Shown: positions 41,017 through 49,539, numbered from the stretch's first letter. The stretch is DNA of 49,579 nt from Actinomycetales bacterium (GCA_028868975.1 JAGWTM010000005.1:1-49579); one strand, 5' to 3'. Notes: generated by a model from the sequence alone, not told the origin. A program made the numbers and translations.

Positions 41017-42728
41017 ATTCAGAGTCCACCAAAGTCACCGCACTGACCCCAGAGCAGATTCTTGAACTTCTGGATGAGCAACAGCGCGCCGCGGCTGAGT
41101 CTGTTCTCGGTCCGACGGTCATTCTGGCCGGTGCCGGAACCGGAAAAACTCGAACCGTAACCCATCGAATTGCTTACGGAATTGCTCGTGGCTACTACGC
41201 CCCAAATCGCATTTTGGCGCTTACCTACACCAATCGAGCTGCTGGCGAGCTTCGCGATCGACTAAGACGGATGGGTATCGTCGGGGTTTCGGTCAAAACG
41301 TTCCACGCGGCAGCGCTTTCTCAACTCGAGTATTTTTGGCCCCAGTACGCCGGCGTTCCGGCACCGCTCGTGATCGAGTCGAAGGCCCGGTTTATCGCCC
41401 GAGCAGCCGAGTCGCAGGGTGTAATGCTCGACACGGCCGGTGTTCGAGAACTGGCATCCGAGATTGAGTGGAGAAAGTTTTCGATGCTCAGCCTCGATGA
41501 ATACGCCCAAGTGCGACGCCCAGCTGCAGCAGGCTTGAGCCATGCCAAGAACGTTGCGATTCAAGAGGCATACGAAAACCTGAAAACAAAAGAGCAGCGA
41601 CTCGACTGGGAAGACGTGCTCGTGCTCTGCCTTGGTTTGCTGCGAGCCGAGCCTCGCGCCTTGGCCCACGTCCAGCAGCAGTACCGGTTTTTCACCGTGG
41701 ACGAGTACCAGGACATCTCTCCGCTGCAGCACGCACTGCTGGACGAGTGGCTCGGTGGGCACAGTGACCTGTGCGTGGTTGGTGATCCGAACCAAACGAT
41801 TTACTCCTTCACCGGTGCTTCAGCTGCTTTCTTGCAGGGTTTTGCAAACCGTTTTGATGGCTCGACAGTGGTTGAACTCACTACGAATTACCGGTCGACC
41901 CCAGCAATCGTTGAGACGGCGAATCGTTTGCTGCGCGGCGAAAATTCAATGGCCGAACTGGTTGCGGCCAACCGAGAAAGCGCGGCTCAACCTGTCGTGC
42001 CGCGAGCTTTTGATTCGGTTTCAGACGAGTTGAACTGGGTTGCCTACTCGGTTAGGCAGCGTCTTGAGCAAGGGGTTCCAGCAAGCCAAATTGCAATTCT
42101 CTACCGTGTGAACGGGCAGTCCGAGGCCATCGAAAACGCGCTGGCGCGTCAAAATGTTGAGTATCAATTGCGCGGGGGGCAGCGGTTTTTTGCCAGACCC
42201 GAAATCGTGCAGGCTATGTTGGCGCTTCGGGCCGAAGCTATTTCACCCAGTGCCAAACCACTTTTTCAAACCGTCAGCGACATTTGTCGATCGCTTGGTT
42301 GGCAGTCACAGCCACCTGAACACAGCGGTGCCACGCGCGAAAAATGGGAATCGCTGAACGCACTCATTGGCATTTTGGATGAGCTCGATCCGGCGGCCAC
42401 CATTGTGGACTTTGTCGCCGAGCTGGATGAACGGCAGCGCTCGCAGCATGAACCGACCAAGGAAGCCGTGACATTGAGCACCATCCACGCTGCCAAGGGG
42501 CTCGAGTGGCAGGTTGTTTACGTCGTCGGACTCACCGAGGGATACCTCCCAATTGCCTATGCCGAATCAGATGCGGCAATTGCCGAAGAGCGCCGCTTGC
42601 TCTACGTGGCAATCACCCGCGCACGGACTTCCTTGCAGCTGACCTTCGCGCGACGTGATGTTGGCGGGCGACCAACCGCTCCATCCAGATTCCTAAGCAG
42701 TCTCAGCCGTCATGCTGCCGGTGACTAG
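41013..42728 (+). CDS. uvrD2: UvrD2-like superfamily 1 DNA helicase, short form
   Basis: 571-residue 3'-5' DNA helicase with AGAGTGKT (39-46), ALTYTNRAA, DEYQDI, VGDPNQTIYSFTGA, TTNYRST, LSTIHAAKGLEWQVV and LLYVAITRAR. Mycobacterial UvrD2 (about 700 residues) carries a C-terminal HRDC domain and tetracysteine module; here the protein ends soon after motif VI (LSSLSRHAAGD), so both are absent. The GTG start overlaps nudC by 4 nt. The last 36 nt overlap the convergent ThiF-like gene. Position and motif pattern support UvrD2 rather than UvrD1/PcrA. Confidence 0.88.
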   Translation: MNSESTKVTALTPEQILELLDEQQRAAAESVLGPTVILAGAGTGKTRTVTHRIAYGIARGYYAPNRILALTYTNRAAGELRDRLRRMGIVGVSVKTFHAAALSQLEYFWPQYAGVPAPLVIESKARFIARAAESQGVMLDTAGVRELASEIEWRKFSMLSLDEYAQVRRPAAAGLSHAKNVAIQEAYENLKTKEQRLDWEDVLVLCLGLLRAEPRALAHVQQQYRFFTVDEYQDISPLQHALLDEWLGGHSDLCVVGDPNQTIYSFTGASAAFLQGFANRFDGSTVVELTTNYRSTPAIVETANRLLRGENSMAELVAANRESAAQPVVPRAFDSVSDELNWVAYSVRQRLEQGVPASQIAILYRVNGQSEAIENALARQNVEYQLRGGQRFFARPEIVQAMLALRAEAISPSAKPLFQTVSDICRSLGWQSQPPEHSGATREKWESLNALIGILDELDPAATIVDFVAELDERQRSQHEPTKEAVTLSTIHAAKGLEWQVVYVVGLTEGYLPIAYAESDAAIAEERRLLYVAITRARTSLQLTFARRDVGGRPTAPSRFLSSLSRHAAGD

Positions 42729-43778
42729 GCAACCGCAACGATCCATTTCGGGCCACTCGAGCTGAAGAATGTGCCCAGTTGCTCGCTCGAAAAACCATCC
42801 AATTCGCTCGAACGCTTGATGTTCGAAGCCAGCAATCGAATCCATGGCCTCCGCGATGGCGGCGACCATCACCGCGCCGGCAAACAACACAGAACTCGCA
42901 TCGTCATACTTCTGCGTTGCTTTGATCGACTGCATGACCTGCATTGAGCGAATCGAATTGGCCTCGCGCAGAGTGAGTTCGAAACAGCTGAGGCATGGTG
43001 ACTTATGAGGTGTGATCAAGGGCGAAACCTGCACCCCGAGATGGCTGTAGGTGGCGGCTAAGTGTGGCACGCCCAGTCGCATCCAACGTTCGTAGCGCTT
43101 GGGTTCGATCGCTACCGAACCAATCAGAACCGCACAATCGACTTTGTCGAGCACTCGGGGCCGAAGCTCGCTCACATCTAACAGTGCGGTTCGATCACCG
43201 AATGAGTCGGCGAGTTTGGCCGCAGCAGCGAATCGCGATGCGCCCAGTTGGCTCTTTTCGAATCCAACTCCTGTTACGTCAAACGAATCGACCTTGGCTG
43301 TATCGCCCGACCAAAACTGAGCAAAGCCGGCCGATGCTAGACCGCGCATCAGCGTGATTCCCGTTCGGTCGAGTGTTTCCAAGTGAATTACCCGCCCGGC
43401 GCGCTGACCAACGGCAGCCGCGCCATCGATGTTGGTTGCTAGAGCAAATCGGATGAGCTCTGCGAAATCCGGTGGTCCACCTCGAAGCTGCGCGATTGCG
43501 CTAGCGACGTTTTTGGGTCGGGTGGCGGTAGATGGTCCGGTTTTGAGCAGCGCGGGACTGATGCGCTGAATCAAGTTTTGGGCTTCGGTAGCCGTGAGTC
43601 GACTAGCCCTAGCAATTGCGTTGACCTGAGTTTCTGAAATGCCCGACTGCAACGCTCGGATGAATCGTTGGTGGGCGGGGGATAGCCCACCAACGATCAC
43701 CGACTCGGCATCAAGCCCAATCTGAAGTGTGTCTGGGCGAAGCCAGATTTTTGGTTGACCGGGATTTATCTTGAGCAC
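42693..43778 (-). CDS. Degenerate ThiF/E1-like protein (TOMM cyclodehydratase-associated type)
   Basis: 361 residues. An N-terminal region (1-90, LGISPAHQ-like helices: GGLSPAHQRFIRALQSG) resembles the leader-binding domain found in front of ThiF modules of TOMM/RiPP cyclodehydratases. Residues 125-310 follow the E1/ThiF Rossmann order but lack the GxGxxG nucleotide loop. A zinc site is suggested by Cys262/Cys265 (PCLSC) and Cys348/Cys350 (RCGC). No YcaO partner or precursor peptide is in the window. GTG start, GATATT 6 nt upstream. It may be a conserved housekeeping protein of actinobacteria rather than a biosynthetic enzyme; function unknown. Confidence 0.68.
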   Translation of the reverse strand: MLKINPGQPKIWLRPDTLQIGLDAESVIVGGLSPAHQRFIRALQSGISETQVNAIARASRLTATEAQNLIQRISPALLKTGPSTATRPKNVASAIAQLRGGPPDFAELIRFALATNIDGAAAVGQRAGRVIHLETLDRTGITLMRGLASAGFAQFWSGDTAKVDSFDVTGVGFEKSQLGASRFAAAAKLADSFGDRTALLDVSELRPRVLDKVDCAVLIGSVAIEPKRYERWMRLGVPHLAATYSHLGVQVSPLITPHKSPCLSCFELTLREANSIRSMQVMQSIKATQKYDDASSVLFAGAVMVAAIAEAMDSIAGFEHQAFERIGWFFERATGHILQLEWPEMDRCGCLVTGSMTAETA

Positions 43779-43887
43779 GTCACCAATATCAGGCGGGCTT
43801 CAGGAGCCGGTGAAAGTTATCCACACCTCGCGACAGGGGCAGTCGTTCCAGCCAGCACTGGTTTGCACCCCGATTGCGATCCGAAAG
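43779..43887. other. Intergenic region with a DnaA-box match
   Basis: The 109-nt gap between the metalloprotease-like gene and the ThiF-like gene contains TTATCCACA (43817-43825), a perfect match to the high-affinity DnaA box, and no terminator or ORF. It is a single copy with no AT-rich element or further boxes nearby. Confidence 0.5.
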
Positions 43888-45213
43888 TCATTCCCCGAGC
43901 AGATCTCGCAGTTCGCGATCTAGGTCGTCGCCCAGTGCGTCCTGCTGGCTGAGCCGGGTCAATAACAGTTCGGGGTTATCGATGTCGGCCGCAGTCGGTA
44001 ACAGATCGGGGTGATTCCAGAGGGCATCCCGTTCATCGCGTCCAAGCCTCTCGCCCAGCAATCGCCACAGGTCGGCGGCTTCGCGGAGTCTGCGCGGACG
44101 CAGTTCTAGACCGATGAGCTGACCAAAGGTTTTTTCAGCAGGTCCGCCGGTGGCTCTGCGGCGTCGGACAAACTCGCTCAGAGCGCCAGCTTTTGGCAGA
44201 AGCTTGCAAGCTTCGGTGGTTACTGTCTCAACCCAGCCTTCGACCAGTGCGAGCAGGGTTTCAATCGCATCCAGCGCCCGTTGCTGTTCCGCATTCGGTG
44301 CCGCGATGAAGGCGCCGCGTTCGATTGCAGATTTCAGAGCCTCCAAATCGCTTCCCTCAAGCTCGCCCGCGAGGTCGGCCAACCTGGAATTGTCGATAGC
44401 CAAATCATGGGCATAGGACGCGATTTGAGTGACAATCGCCTCGCGCAACCACCGCGCATGCTTGAACAGTCGCGCGTGCGCGATTTCGCGAACCACTAGA
44501 TAGATGTACGCCTGATCCTGCTCAACTTCGAGTTCGTCCAGCGCGGCGGCTAGGTTTTGCATCACTAGAGCTGCTCGCGGTTCTTGAAACAGCGGCAAAC
44601 CAATGTCACCCGCGCTGAGCACCTCGCTCGATAGTTGGCCGAGGGCCTGACCGAGTTGCATCGCGAACATCGAAGCTCCGGCCGATTTGATCAGGCCCGT
44701 CGCCGACCCGAGAATTCCGCTGAGCTCATCCGGTGCATTTTCAACCAGGTTTCGACTCAGCGCATCACTCATTTTGTCGGCAATCGGTGAAGCAAGGGAT
44801 TGGAACAGCGGGAGGGCTTCATCGACCCACAGTTCACGCCCAATCAGTTTGGGTTCGGTCGCAAGTTCACTGACCGAAGTGGCCTGGTTGAGCCAGAGCG
44901 AACCGATGTGCCAGGCGTCCATAACCGCTTTTCGCTGAGCATCGGTGATCGGTCGCGAATCTTTTCGAGCGATGGATTTCGCCTGGTCTGCGGCAAGCTT
45001 CCAATTAACACCGGTTTGTGTCGCTCCGGGGGTGGATGCGATCGCATCCTGAAGGTGTTTGATCATCGCGGCGAGTTGCTCGGGGTCGCGAGCCAGGCCG
45101 GCAAATTCGGCTAGCTGCTCGGCGTCGAGCCCGTCCTTGTTTGCCATGAATTGCTCAAGAAAGCGCTTGAATTCCTCTGGGTCCGGCGTGCCGCCACCCT
45201 CGCTGTTTGACAT
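43888..45213 (-). CDS. DUF2342 zinc-dependent metalloprotease-like protein
   Basis: 441 residues of the actinobacterial DUF2342 family (zincin-like; homologue Rv3195 in M. tuberculosis by position). The N-terminus is acidic and disordered, followed by an all-helical domain. The motif VVREIAHARLF (Glu243, His246) stands where zincins carry HExxH; here only ExxH is seen, which I believe is usual for this family, so protease activity is unproven. The ATG is 6 nt after TAGCGT with no SD. Divergent from the Lon-like protease gene. Confidence 0.85.
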   Translation of the reverse strand: MSNSEGGGTPDPEEFKRFLEQFMANKDGLDAEQLAEFAGLARDPEQLAAMIKHLQDAIASTPGATQTGVNWKLAADQAKSIARKDSRPITDAQRKAVMDAWHIGSLWLNQATSVSELATEPKLIGRELWVDEALPLFQSLASPIADKMSDALSRNLVENAPDELSGILGSATGLIKSAGASMFAMQLGQALGQLSSEVLSAGDIGLPLFQEPRAALVMQNLAAALDELEVEQDQAYIYLVVREIAHARLFKHARWLREAIVTQIASYAHDLAIDNSRLADLAGELEGSDLEALKSAIERGAFIAAPNAEQQRALDAIETLLALVEGWVETVTTEACKLLPKAGALSEFVRRRRATGGPAEKTFGQLIGLELRPRRLREAADLWRLLGERLGRDERDALWNHPDLLPTAADIDNPELLLTRLSQQDALGDDLDRELRDLLGE

Positions 45214-45219
45214 GTCTCA

Positions 45220-45225
45220 ACGCTA
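45220..45225 (-). promoter_or_regulatory. Leaderless-type -10 (TAGCGT) of the DUF2342 gene
   Basis: TAGCGT ends 6 nt before the ATG at 45213. An 11-bp inverted repeat lies 44 nt further upstream. Confidence 0.55.
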
Positions 45226-45268
45226 CTTCGCGAGGGTTCTTTTGGCTCCATCGACGAGGTTGAATTCG

Positions 45269-45308
45269 CGCTTGTTCGCCGACAGCGTCACCCTACAGCG
45301 AACAAGCG
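45269..45308. promoter_or_regulatory. 11-bp perfect inverted repeat in a divergent promoter region
   Basis: CGCTTGTTCGC (45269-45279) and GCGAACAAGCG (45298-45308) are exact reverse complements separated by 18 nt, between the divergent DUF2342 and Lon-like genes. There is no T run, so it is not a terminator. The arms are 29 bp apart centre to centre, near three helical turns, which suits a dimeric regulator. It does not match the actinobacterial LexA box. Confidence 0.6.
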
Positions 45309-45341
45309 GGCTCCGGCCCAAATAGATGTCGAAACTCCACT

Positions 45342-45347
45342 TAGGCT
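45342..45347 (+). promoter_or_regulatory. Candidate -10 (TAGGCT) of the Lon-like gene
   Basis: TAGGCT lies 26 nt before the TTG at 45374, which has GAGG at 5 nt. If used, the ATG at 45326 would be upstream of the mRNA start, supporting the shorter protein. Confidence 0.45.
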
Positions 45348-45373
45348 TATTCAAACAGTCAAATGAGGTTGCC

Positions 45374-46453
45374 TTGAGTTTGTTTGAAGAGCCGTATGCG
45401 CCATCCGCTTCGAGGCGTCGAAAAACTCTCGGGCGCGCCCTCTTGGCCATAGGAATCTTGCTCGTGTCGGCCATCGCTGTCATGCCGTCGCCCTATGTAA
45501 TCGAACGTCCCGGAATCGTTGTCGACACCCTCGGAAACGATGGCGCCGAGCCAATCGTTCAGGTTTCAGGCAAGACTTTCCCCACCTCCGGCAAGCTCAA
45601 TCTGCTGACCGTGAGCCTCGTTGGCTCACCCGAGCGCACACCGAGCTGGTTTGAGATCGCGCAAGCCTGGATTGACCCAGCGCAAACGATTCTTCCTTTG
45701 GATGAGGTCTACCCACCAAACCAAACGGTTGAGCAGTCCGATGCCGAGAGCAAGGCTCTGATGGAGGAATCGCAGCAGGATGCGGTTGCTGCCGCTCTGA
45801 TTGGCCTCGGCTACGACGTACCTCGACACATCTATGTTTCCGAGGTCTTCAAAGAGACTCCCGCGGCGGGCAAGTTCATTGCAAAAGACTTCATTCAAAA
45901 GGCAAACGGCAAACCAGTCGACTCCCTGGAGGCGCTCAAAGCCGAGATTCAGGCCAACGGCGCCAAGACCATGACTCTCGAGGTTCGTCGGGCGGGTTCG
46001 ACTCACGTTGTTGAGGTCAAGCCATACCTAGATGGCAAGACCTATCGACTCGGAATCATGATTGGCTACACCTACGACTTTCCGGTGAAGGTGAAAATAA
46101 GCACGGGCGACATTGGCGGGCCATCGGGCGGCATGATGTTTGCCCTGGCCATCACCGACAAACTCACCCCGGGCAAGCTCACCGGTGGTCTCAACATTTC
46201 GGGCACGGGAACCATTGATGCTCGCGGGAATGTAGGCGCCATCGGGGGAATTCAACAAAAGATGTATGCCGCCTTGCGCGCGGGCTCGAAGCTGTTCTTA
46301 GCTCCGAGTTCCAACTGCGACGAGGTGGTGGGTCACATTCCCAACGGCCTCAACGTCATAAAGGTTTCAACTTTGACCGACGCAAAAAAGGCAATCGCCG
46401 CTCTTGCAGCCGGAACCAAACCGTCTAGCCTCCCGGTTTGTGCCGGGCAATAA
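45374..46453 (+). CDS. Membrane-anchored PDZ/Lon-like serine protease (YlbL type)
   Basis: About 359 residues: a membrane anchor (LLAIGILLVSAIAVMPSPYVIERPG), a PDZ domain (VFKETPAAGKFIAKDFIQKANG) and a C-terminal Lon-type proteolytic domain with the Ser in GGPSGGMMFAL and the Lys in IGGIQQKMYAAL (Ser267/Lys312 in the longer numbering). Such proteins cleave substrates on the outer membrane face; the substrate is unknown. The track begins at ATG 45326, which has no SD; the TTG at 45374 has GAGG at 5 nt and a TAGGCT -10 in between, so it is preferred. The homologue Rv3194c is likewise next to a UPF0182 gene. Confidence 0.88.
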   Translation: MSLFEEPYAPSASRRRKTLGRALLAIGILLVSAIAVMPSPYVIERPGIVVDTLGNDGAEPIVQVSGKTFPTSGKLNLLTVSLVGSPERTPSWFEIAQAWIDPAQTILPLDEVYPPNQTVEQSDAESKALMEESQQDAVAAALIGLGYDVPRHIYVSEVFKETPAAGKFIAKDFIQKANGKPVDSLEALKAEIQANGAKTMTLEVRRAGSTHVVEVKPYLDGKTYRLGIMIGYTYDFPVKVKISTGDIGGPSGGMMFALAITDKLTPGKLTGGLNISGTGTIDARGNVGAIGGIQQKMYAALRAGSKLFLAPSSNCDEVVGHIPNGLNVIKVSTLTDAKKAIAALAAGTKPSSLPVCAGQ

Positions 46454-46503
46454 CGATCCACAACAAAAGAACTCCGTATCACCAACCGAAAGGCAACAAA
46501 GCG

Positions 46504-49419
46504 ATGACCAACGCCACCGCGAGCCAGGCTGCGCGAAAACTAGGACCAGTTCGACTGTCCGTTTTGATACTCGCCGCCATCGCAATCTTGATTTTCAGCG
46601 GTGCCGGTTTCTTCACCGATGTGCTTTGGTTCAATCAGCTCGGGTACGGTCAGGTGTTCACCACCGGAATTTGGGCTCGCGCGGGCGTGTTTGCAGCCGC
46701 GGCTCTGACCTTTGGTGGTCTGACATGGCTGAGTCTCTATCTGGCTTACCGTTCCCGTCCGATTTACTCTCGAGTCGGAGAATTGTCGGGAGTTTTCGCT
46801 CCGTATCGTGAACTGGTGGACGCGCTCAGGCGCGTGGCCCTAGTGGTTGTTCCGCTCGCCTTCGGTCTAATCGCCGGTGGTTCCGCTGCCGCTCAGTGGG
46901 CCACTATCGTCGCCTGGTTCAACCGCAGCTACACCGGCGAGGTTGACCCGCAGTTCGGGTTGGACACCGGTTTTTACCTGTTTGATCTGCCATTCCTTAC
47001 CGCGGTATGTGGCTTTATGTCGATCGCTCTCCTGGTGTCGACCCTGCTGGGCACCTTTGTCCACCTGATTTACGGCAACGTCAGGTTCGTCGGCCGTGGA
47101 GCCAAAATTACCAAGACTGCCCGAATTCAAATTTCGGTGTCCGCCGGTGCTTACCTGCTGGTGCAAGCCGCCACACTCTGGCTAGACCAGTACGCAACCC
47201 TAACCTCGGCGACCGGACTTTTCACCGGAGCTACTTACACCGACGTGAATGCCCGCATTCCAGGGTTCCAAATCATGGCCTACATCTCGCTTGCGGTGGC
47301 GGTGGCCTTCCTGGCAACTGCTTTTATCGCTAAGTGGCGTCTTTCACTAATGGCTACCGGAGTCATGGTCATCACTTCGTTGGTGGTTGGCGGTTTGTAT
47401 CCATGGGTCGTGCAAACCTTCCAGGTGGCACCAAACGAGCGCACCTTGGAAGCCCAGTTCATTGACCGCAACATCAAGGCAACGCTCAAGGCGTACGGGC
47501 TGGACAACATCGACGTTATTTCCTACGACGCTAAGACCACGGCGGAACCCGGTGCTCTGCGCACCGACGCCGAGACCGCTGCCAACATTCGCATCATCGA
47601 CCCGGCACTGGTCTCTGATTCCTTCAAACAGCTCGAGCAATACAAGCAGTACTACGACTTTGAGGATCACCTCGATGTCGACCGGTATGTAATCGATGGA
47701 AAAACTCAGGACACCGTGATTGCGGTTCGTGAGCTAAATCAAGCCGGTCTGGGCGATGCCCAGTCATGGTTCAACAACGTGGTCGTCTACACCCACGGTT
47801 ACGGTGTGGTTGCGGCATACGGAAACCAGCGCAGCGTTGACGGTCAGCCTGTTTTCTTGCAGAAGGGCATTCCTTCAGCAGGATCACTCGGCACGTATGA
47901 GCCGCGCGTCTATTTTGGTGAGCGCTCGCCGCTCTATTCCATTGTCGGAGCACCAGCTGGCAAGGCTCCGCAAGAGCTGGATTACCCGGCAACCGACTCC
48001 AAGGCGGCCAACGGAACCGCGCAACAGATGTACACGTTCAAGGGCAACGGTGGTCCGAAGCTCGATAACTTTGCGACCCGCTTGGCTTACGCGATTAAGT
48101 TCCAGAGCGAGCAAATTCTGCTCTCGAACGCGGTTACCAACGAGTCTCAAATCCTCTACAACCGCAACCCGCTACAGCGTGTGAAAGCGGTGGCACCGTA
48201 CCTCACGCTGGACAGTGACCCATACCCAGCCATCGTCGATGGCAAATTGCTTTGGATAGTTGATGGTTACACGACATCGGCTAACTACCCATATTCGCGA
48301 GCCGAAAATATGTCTCGCTCGATCGCCGACACTTCAACAACCAAGCCGTTTGATGGCATGTCAATCAACTACATCCGCAATTCGGTGAAAGCCACCGTGG
48401 ATGCCTATGACGGATCGGTCAAGCTCTACGCCTGGGATTCGAAGGATCCAATCCTGAAGACCTGGCAAAAGGTTTACCCGAACACCGTCAAACCGGCAAG
48501 CGAAATGTCGGCGTCGCTCATGTCGCACGTGCGCTACCCGGCCGATCTGTTCAAGATGCAGCGAGCTATCCTGGGTCGCTACCACGTCACCGACGCCGGT
48601 TCGTTCTACAGCGAAGACGATGCTTGGATGACTCCGAAGGATCCGGTCGAGCCTGCCATTACGGCAACCGGAGAACTTCAGCCGCCCTACTACCTGACCA
48701 TGCAGGCGCCGGGTGCTGACAAGCCATCATTCTCGCTGTACACCACGTTTATTCCGCGCTCGACCGATGCAAGTAGCCGAAACGTTTTGACCGGTTACCT
48801 AATGGTCAATTCAGATGCCGGTAATACTCCAGGCAAGGTTTCGGCCGACTACGGTCGACTGAAGCTCCTTCGCCTGCCGAAGAGCACCATCGTTCCCGGT
48901 CCGGGACAGGTACAAAACAACTTCAACGCCGACAGTGAAGTTTCGCGCCTGCTGAACATTTTGAGGCAGGGCTCCACGAATGTGCTCAACGGAAACCTGC
49001 TGACTCTGCCAATCGGTGGCGGCTTGCTCTACGTGCAGCCGGTTTACATCCAATCGAAGGGTTCAACCTCATTCCCGCTACTCAAGAAGGTCTTGGTTGC
49101 CTTCGGCGACAAGATTGCGTTCGAGGACAGCCTCGATGCTGCCTTGAACTCACTGTTCGGCGGTAACTCAGGGGTCGACACCGGCACAAGCAGCGGAGGT
49201 GGTTCGACCGGGTCGGGAACTGGTTCCAGTGGTTCTGGAACGACCTCGGGCGGCAGCAGCACCAAGCCGAGCGCGGCCCTGCAAGATGCCCTGAACCGTG
49301 CATCGCAGGCGCTGAAAGACAAGCAATCAGCACTCGAAGCCGGTGACTGGACGGCTTACGGCAAGGCCGATGCTGCGCTGGCCAAGGCGATCGCGGATGC
49401 CGTGGCTGCCAGCAAGTAG
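46504..49419 (+). CDS. UPF0182 family large membrane protein
   Basis: About 971 residues: seven membrane helices in the first ~320 (VRLSVLILAAIAILIFSGAG, then helices near 65, 115, 165, 210, 260 and 290), followed by a large extracytoplasmic domain (VAPNERTLEAQFIDRNIKATL onward) and a Gly/Ser/Thr linker leading to an Ala/Lys-rich C-terminal helix (ALKDKQSALEAGDWTAYGKAD). This is the UPF0182 architecture (Rv3193c homologue); function unknown. The track start at 46438 overlaps the protease gene; the ATG at 46504 with GAAAGG upstream gives the usual N-terminus. It lies 50 nt after the Lon-like protease, and their pairing is conserved. Confidence 0.93.
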   Translation: MTNATASQAARKLGPVRLSVLILAAIAILIFSGAGFFTDVLWFNQLGYGQVFTTGIWARAGVFAAAALTFGGLTWLSLYLAYRSRPIYSRVGELSGVFAPYRELVDALRRVALVVVPLAFGLIAGGSAAAQWATIVAWFNRSYTGEVDPQFGLDTGFYLFDLPFLTAVCGFMSIALLVSTLLGTFVHLIYGNVRFVGRGAKITKTARIQISVSAGAYLLVQAATLWLDQYATLTSATGLFTGATYTDVNARIPGFQIMAYISLAVAVAFLATAFIAKWRLSLMATGVMVITSLVVGGLYPWVVQTFQVAPNERTLEAQFIDRNIKATLKAYGLDNIDVISYDAKTTAEPGALRTDAETAANIRIIDPALVSDSFKQLEQYKQYYDFEDHLDVDRYVIDGKTQDTVIAVRELNQAGLGDAQSWFNNVVVYTHGYGVVAAYGNQRSVDGQPVFLQKGIPSAGSLGTYEPRVYFGERSPLYSIVGAPAGKAPQELDYPATDSKAANGTAQQMYTFKGNGGPKLDNFATRLAYAIKFQSEQILLSNAVTNESQILYNRNPLQRVKAVAPYLTLDSDPYPAIVDGKLLWIVDGYTTSANYPYSRAENMSRSIADTSTTKPFDGMSINYIRNSVKATVDAYDGSVKLYAWDSKDPILKTWQKVYPNTVKPASEMSASLMSHVRYPADLFKMQRAILGRYHVTDAGSFYSEDDAWMTPKDPVEPAITATGELQPPYYLTMQAPGADKPSFSLYTTFIPRSTDASSRNVLTGYLMVNSDAGNTPGKVSADYGRLKLLRLPKSTIVPGPGQVQNNFNADSEVSRLLNILRQGSTNVLNGNLLTLPIGGGLLYVQPVYIQSKGSTSFPLLKKVLVAFGDKIAFEDSLDAALNSLFGGNSGVDTGTSSGGGSTGSGTGSSGSGTTSGGSSTKPSAALQDALNRASQALKDKQSALEAGDWTAYGKADAALAKAIADAVAASK

Positions 49420-49439
49420 CGCGTTCGTTCGATTCGTGG

Positions 49440-49445
49440 TAACCT
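49440..49445 (+). promoter_or_regulatory. Extended -10 (TGG-TAACCT) of tRNA-fMet
   Basis: TGGTAACCT gives a TGn-extended -10, 11 nt before the tRNA 5' end. No recognisable -35 is present. Confidence 0.5.
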
Positions 49446-49456
49446 AGGGACTTCGC

Positions 49457-49533
49457 CGCGGGGTGGAGCAGTTCGGTAGCTCGCCGGGCTCATAACCCGG
49501 AGGTCGTAGGTTCAAATCCTGCCCCCGCAACCA
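49457..49533 (+). tRNA. Initiator tRNA-fMet (anticodon CAT)
   Basis: The acceptor CGCGGGG faces CCCCGCA with the C1-A72 mismatch that marks initiators, and the anticodon stem CCGGG/CCCGG contains the three consecutive G:C pairs around CTCATAA. The T arm is TAGG-TTCAAAT-CCTG. CCA is encoded (49531-49533). Confidence 0.97.
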
Positions 49534-49539
49534 CGAAAG

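Noticed and set aside
43817-43825. Replication origin
   Set aside because: Only one DnaA box, no cluster, no AT-rich unwinding region and no dnaA/dnaN neighbours.
45223-45483. Minus-strand ORF of 86 aa over the Lon-like gene start
   Set aside because: It overlaps the real gene and its promoter region antisense, has no recognisable domain or SD, and includes the inverted repeat.
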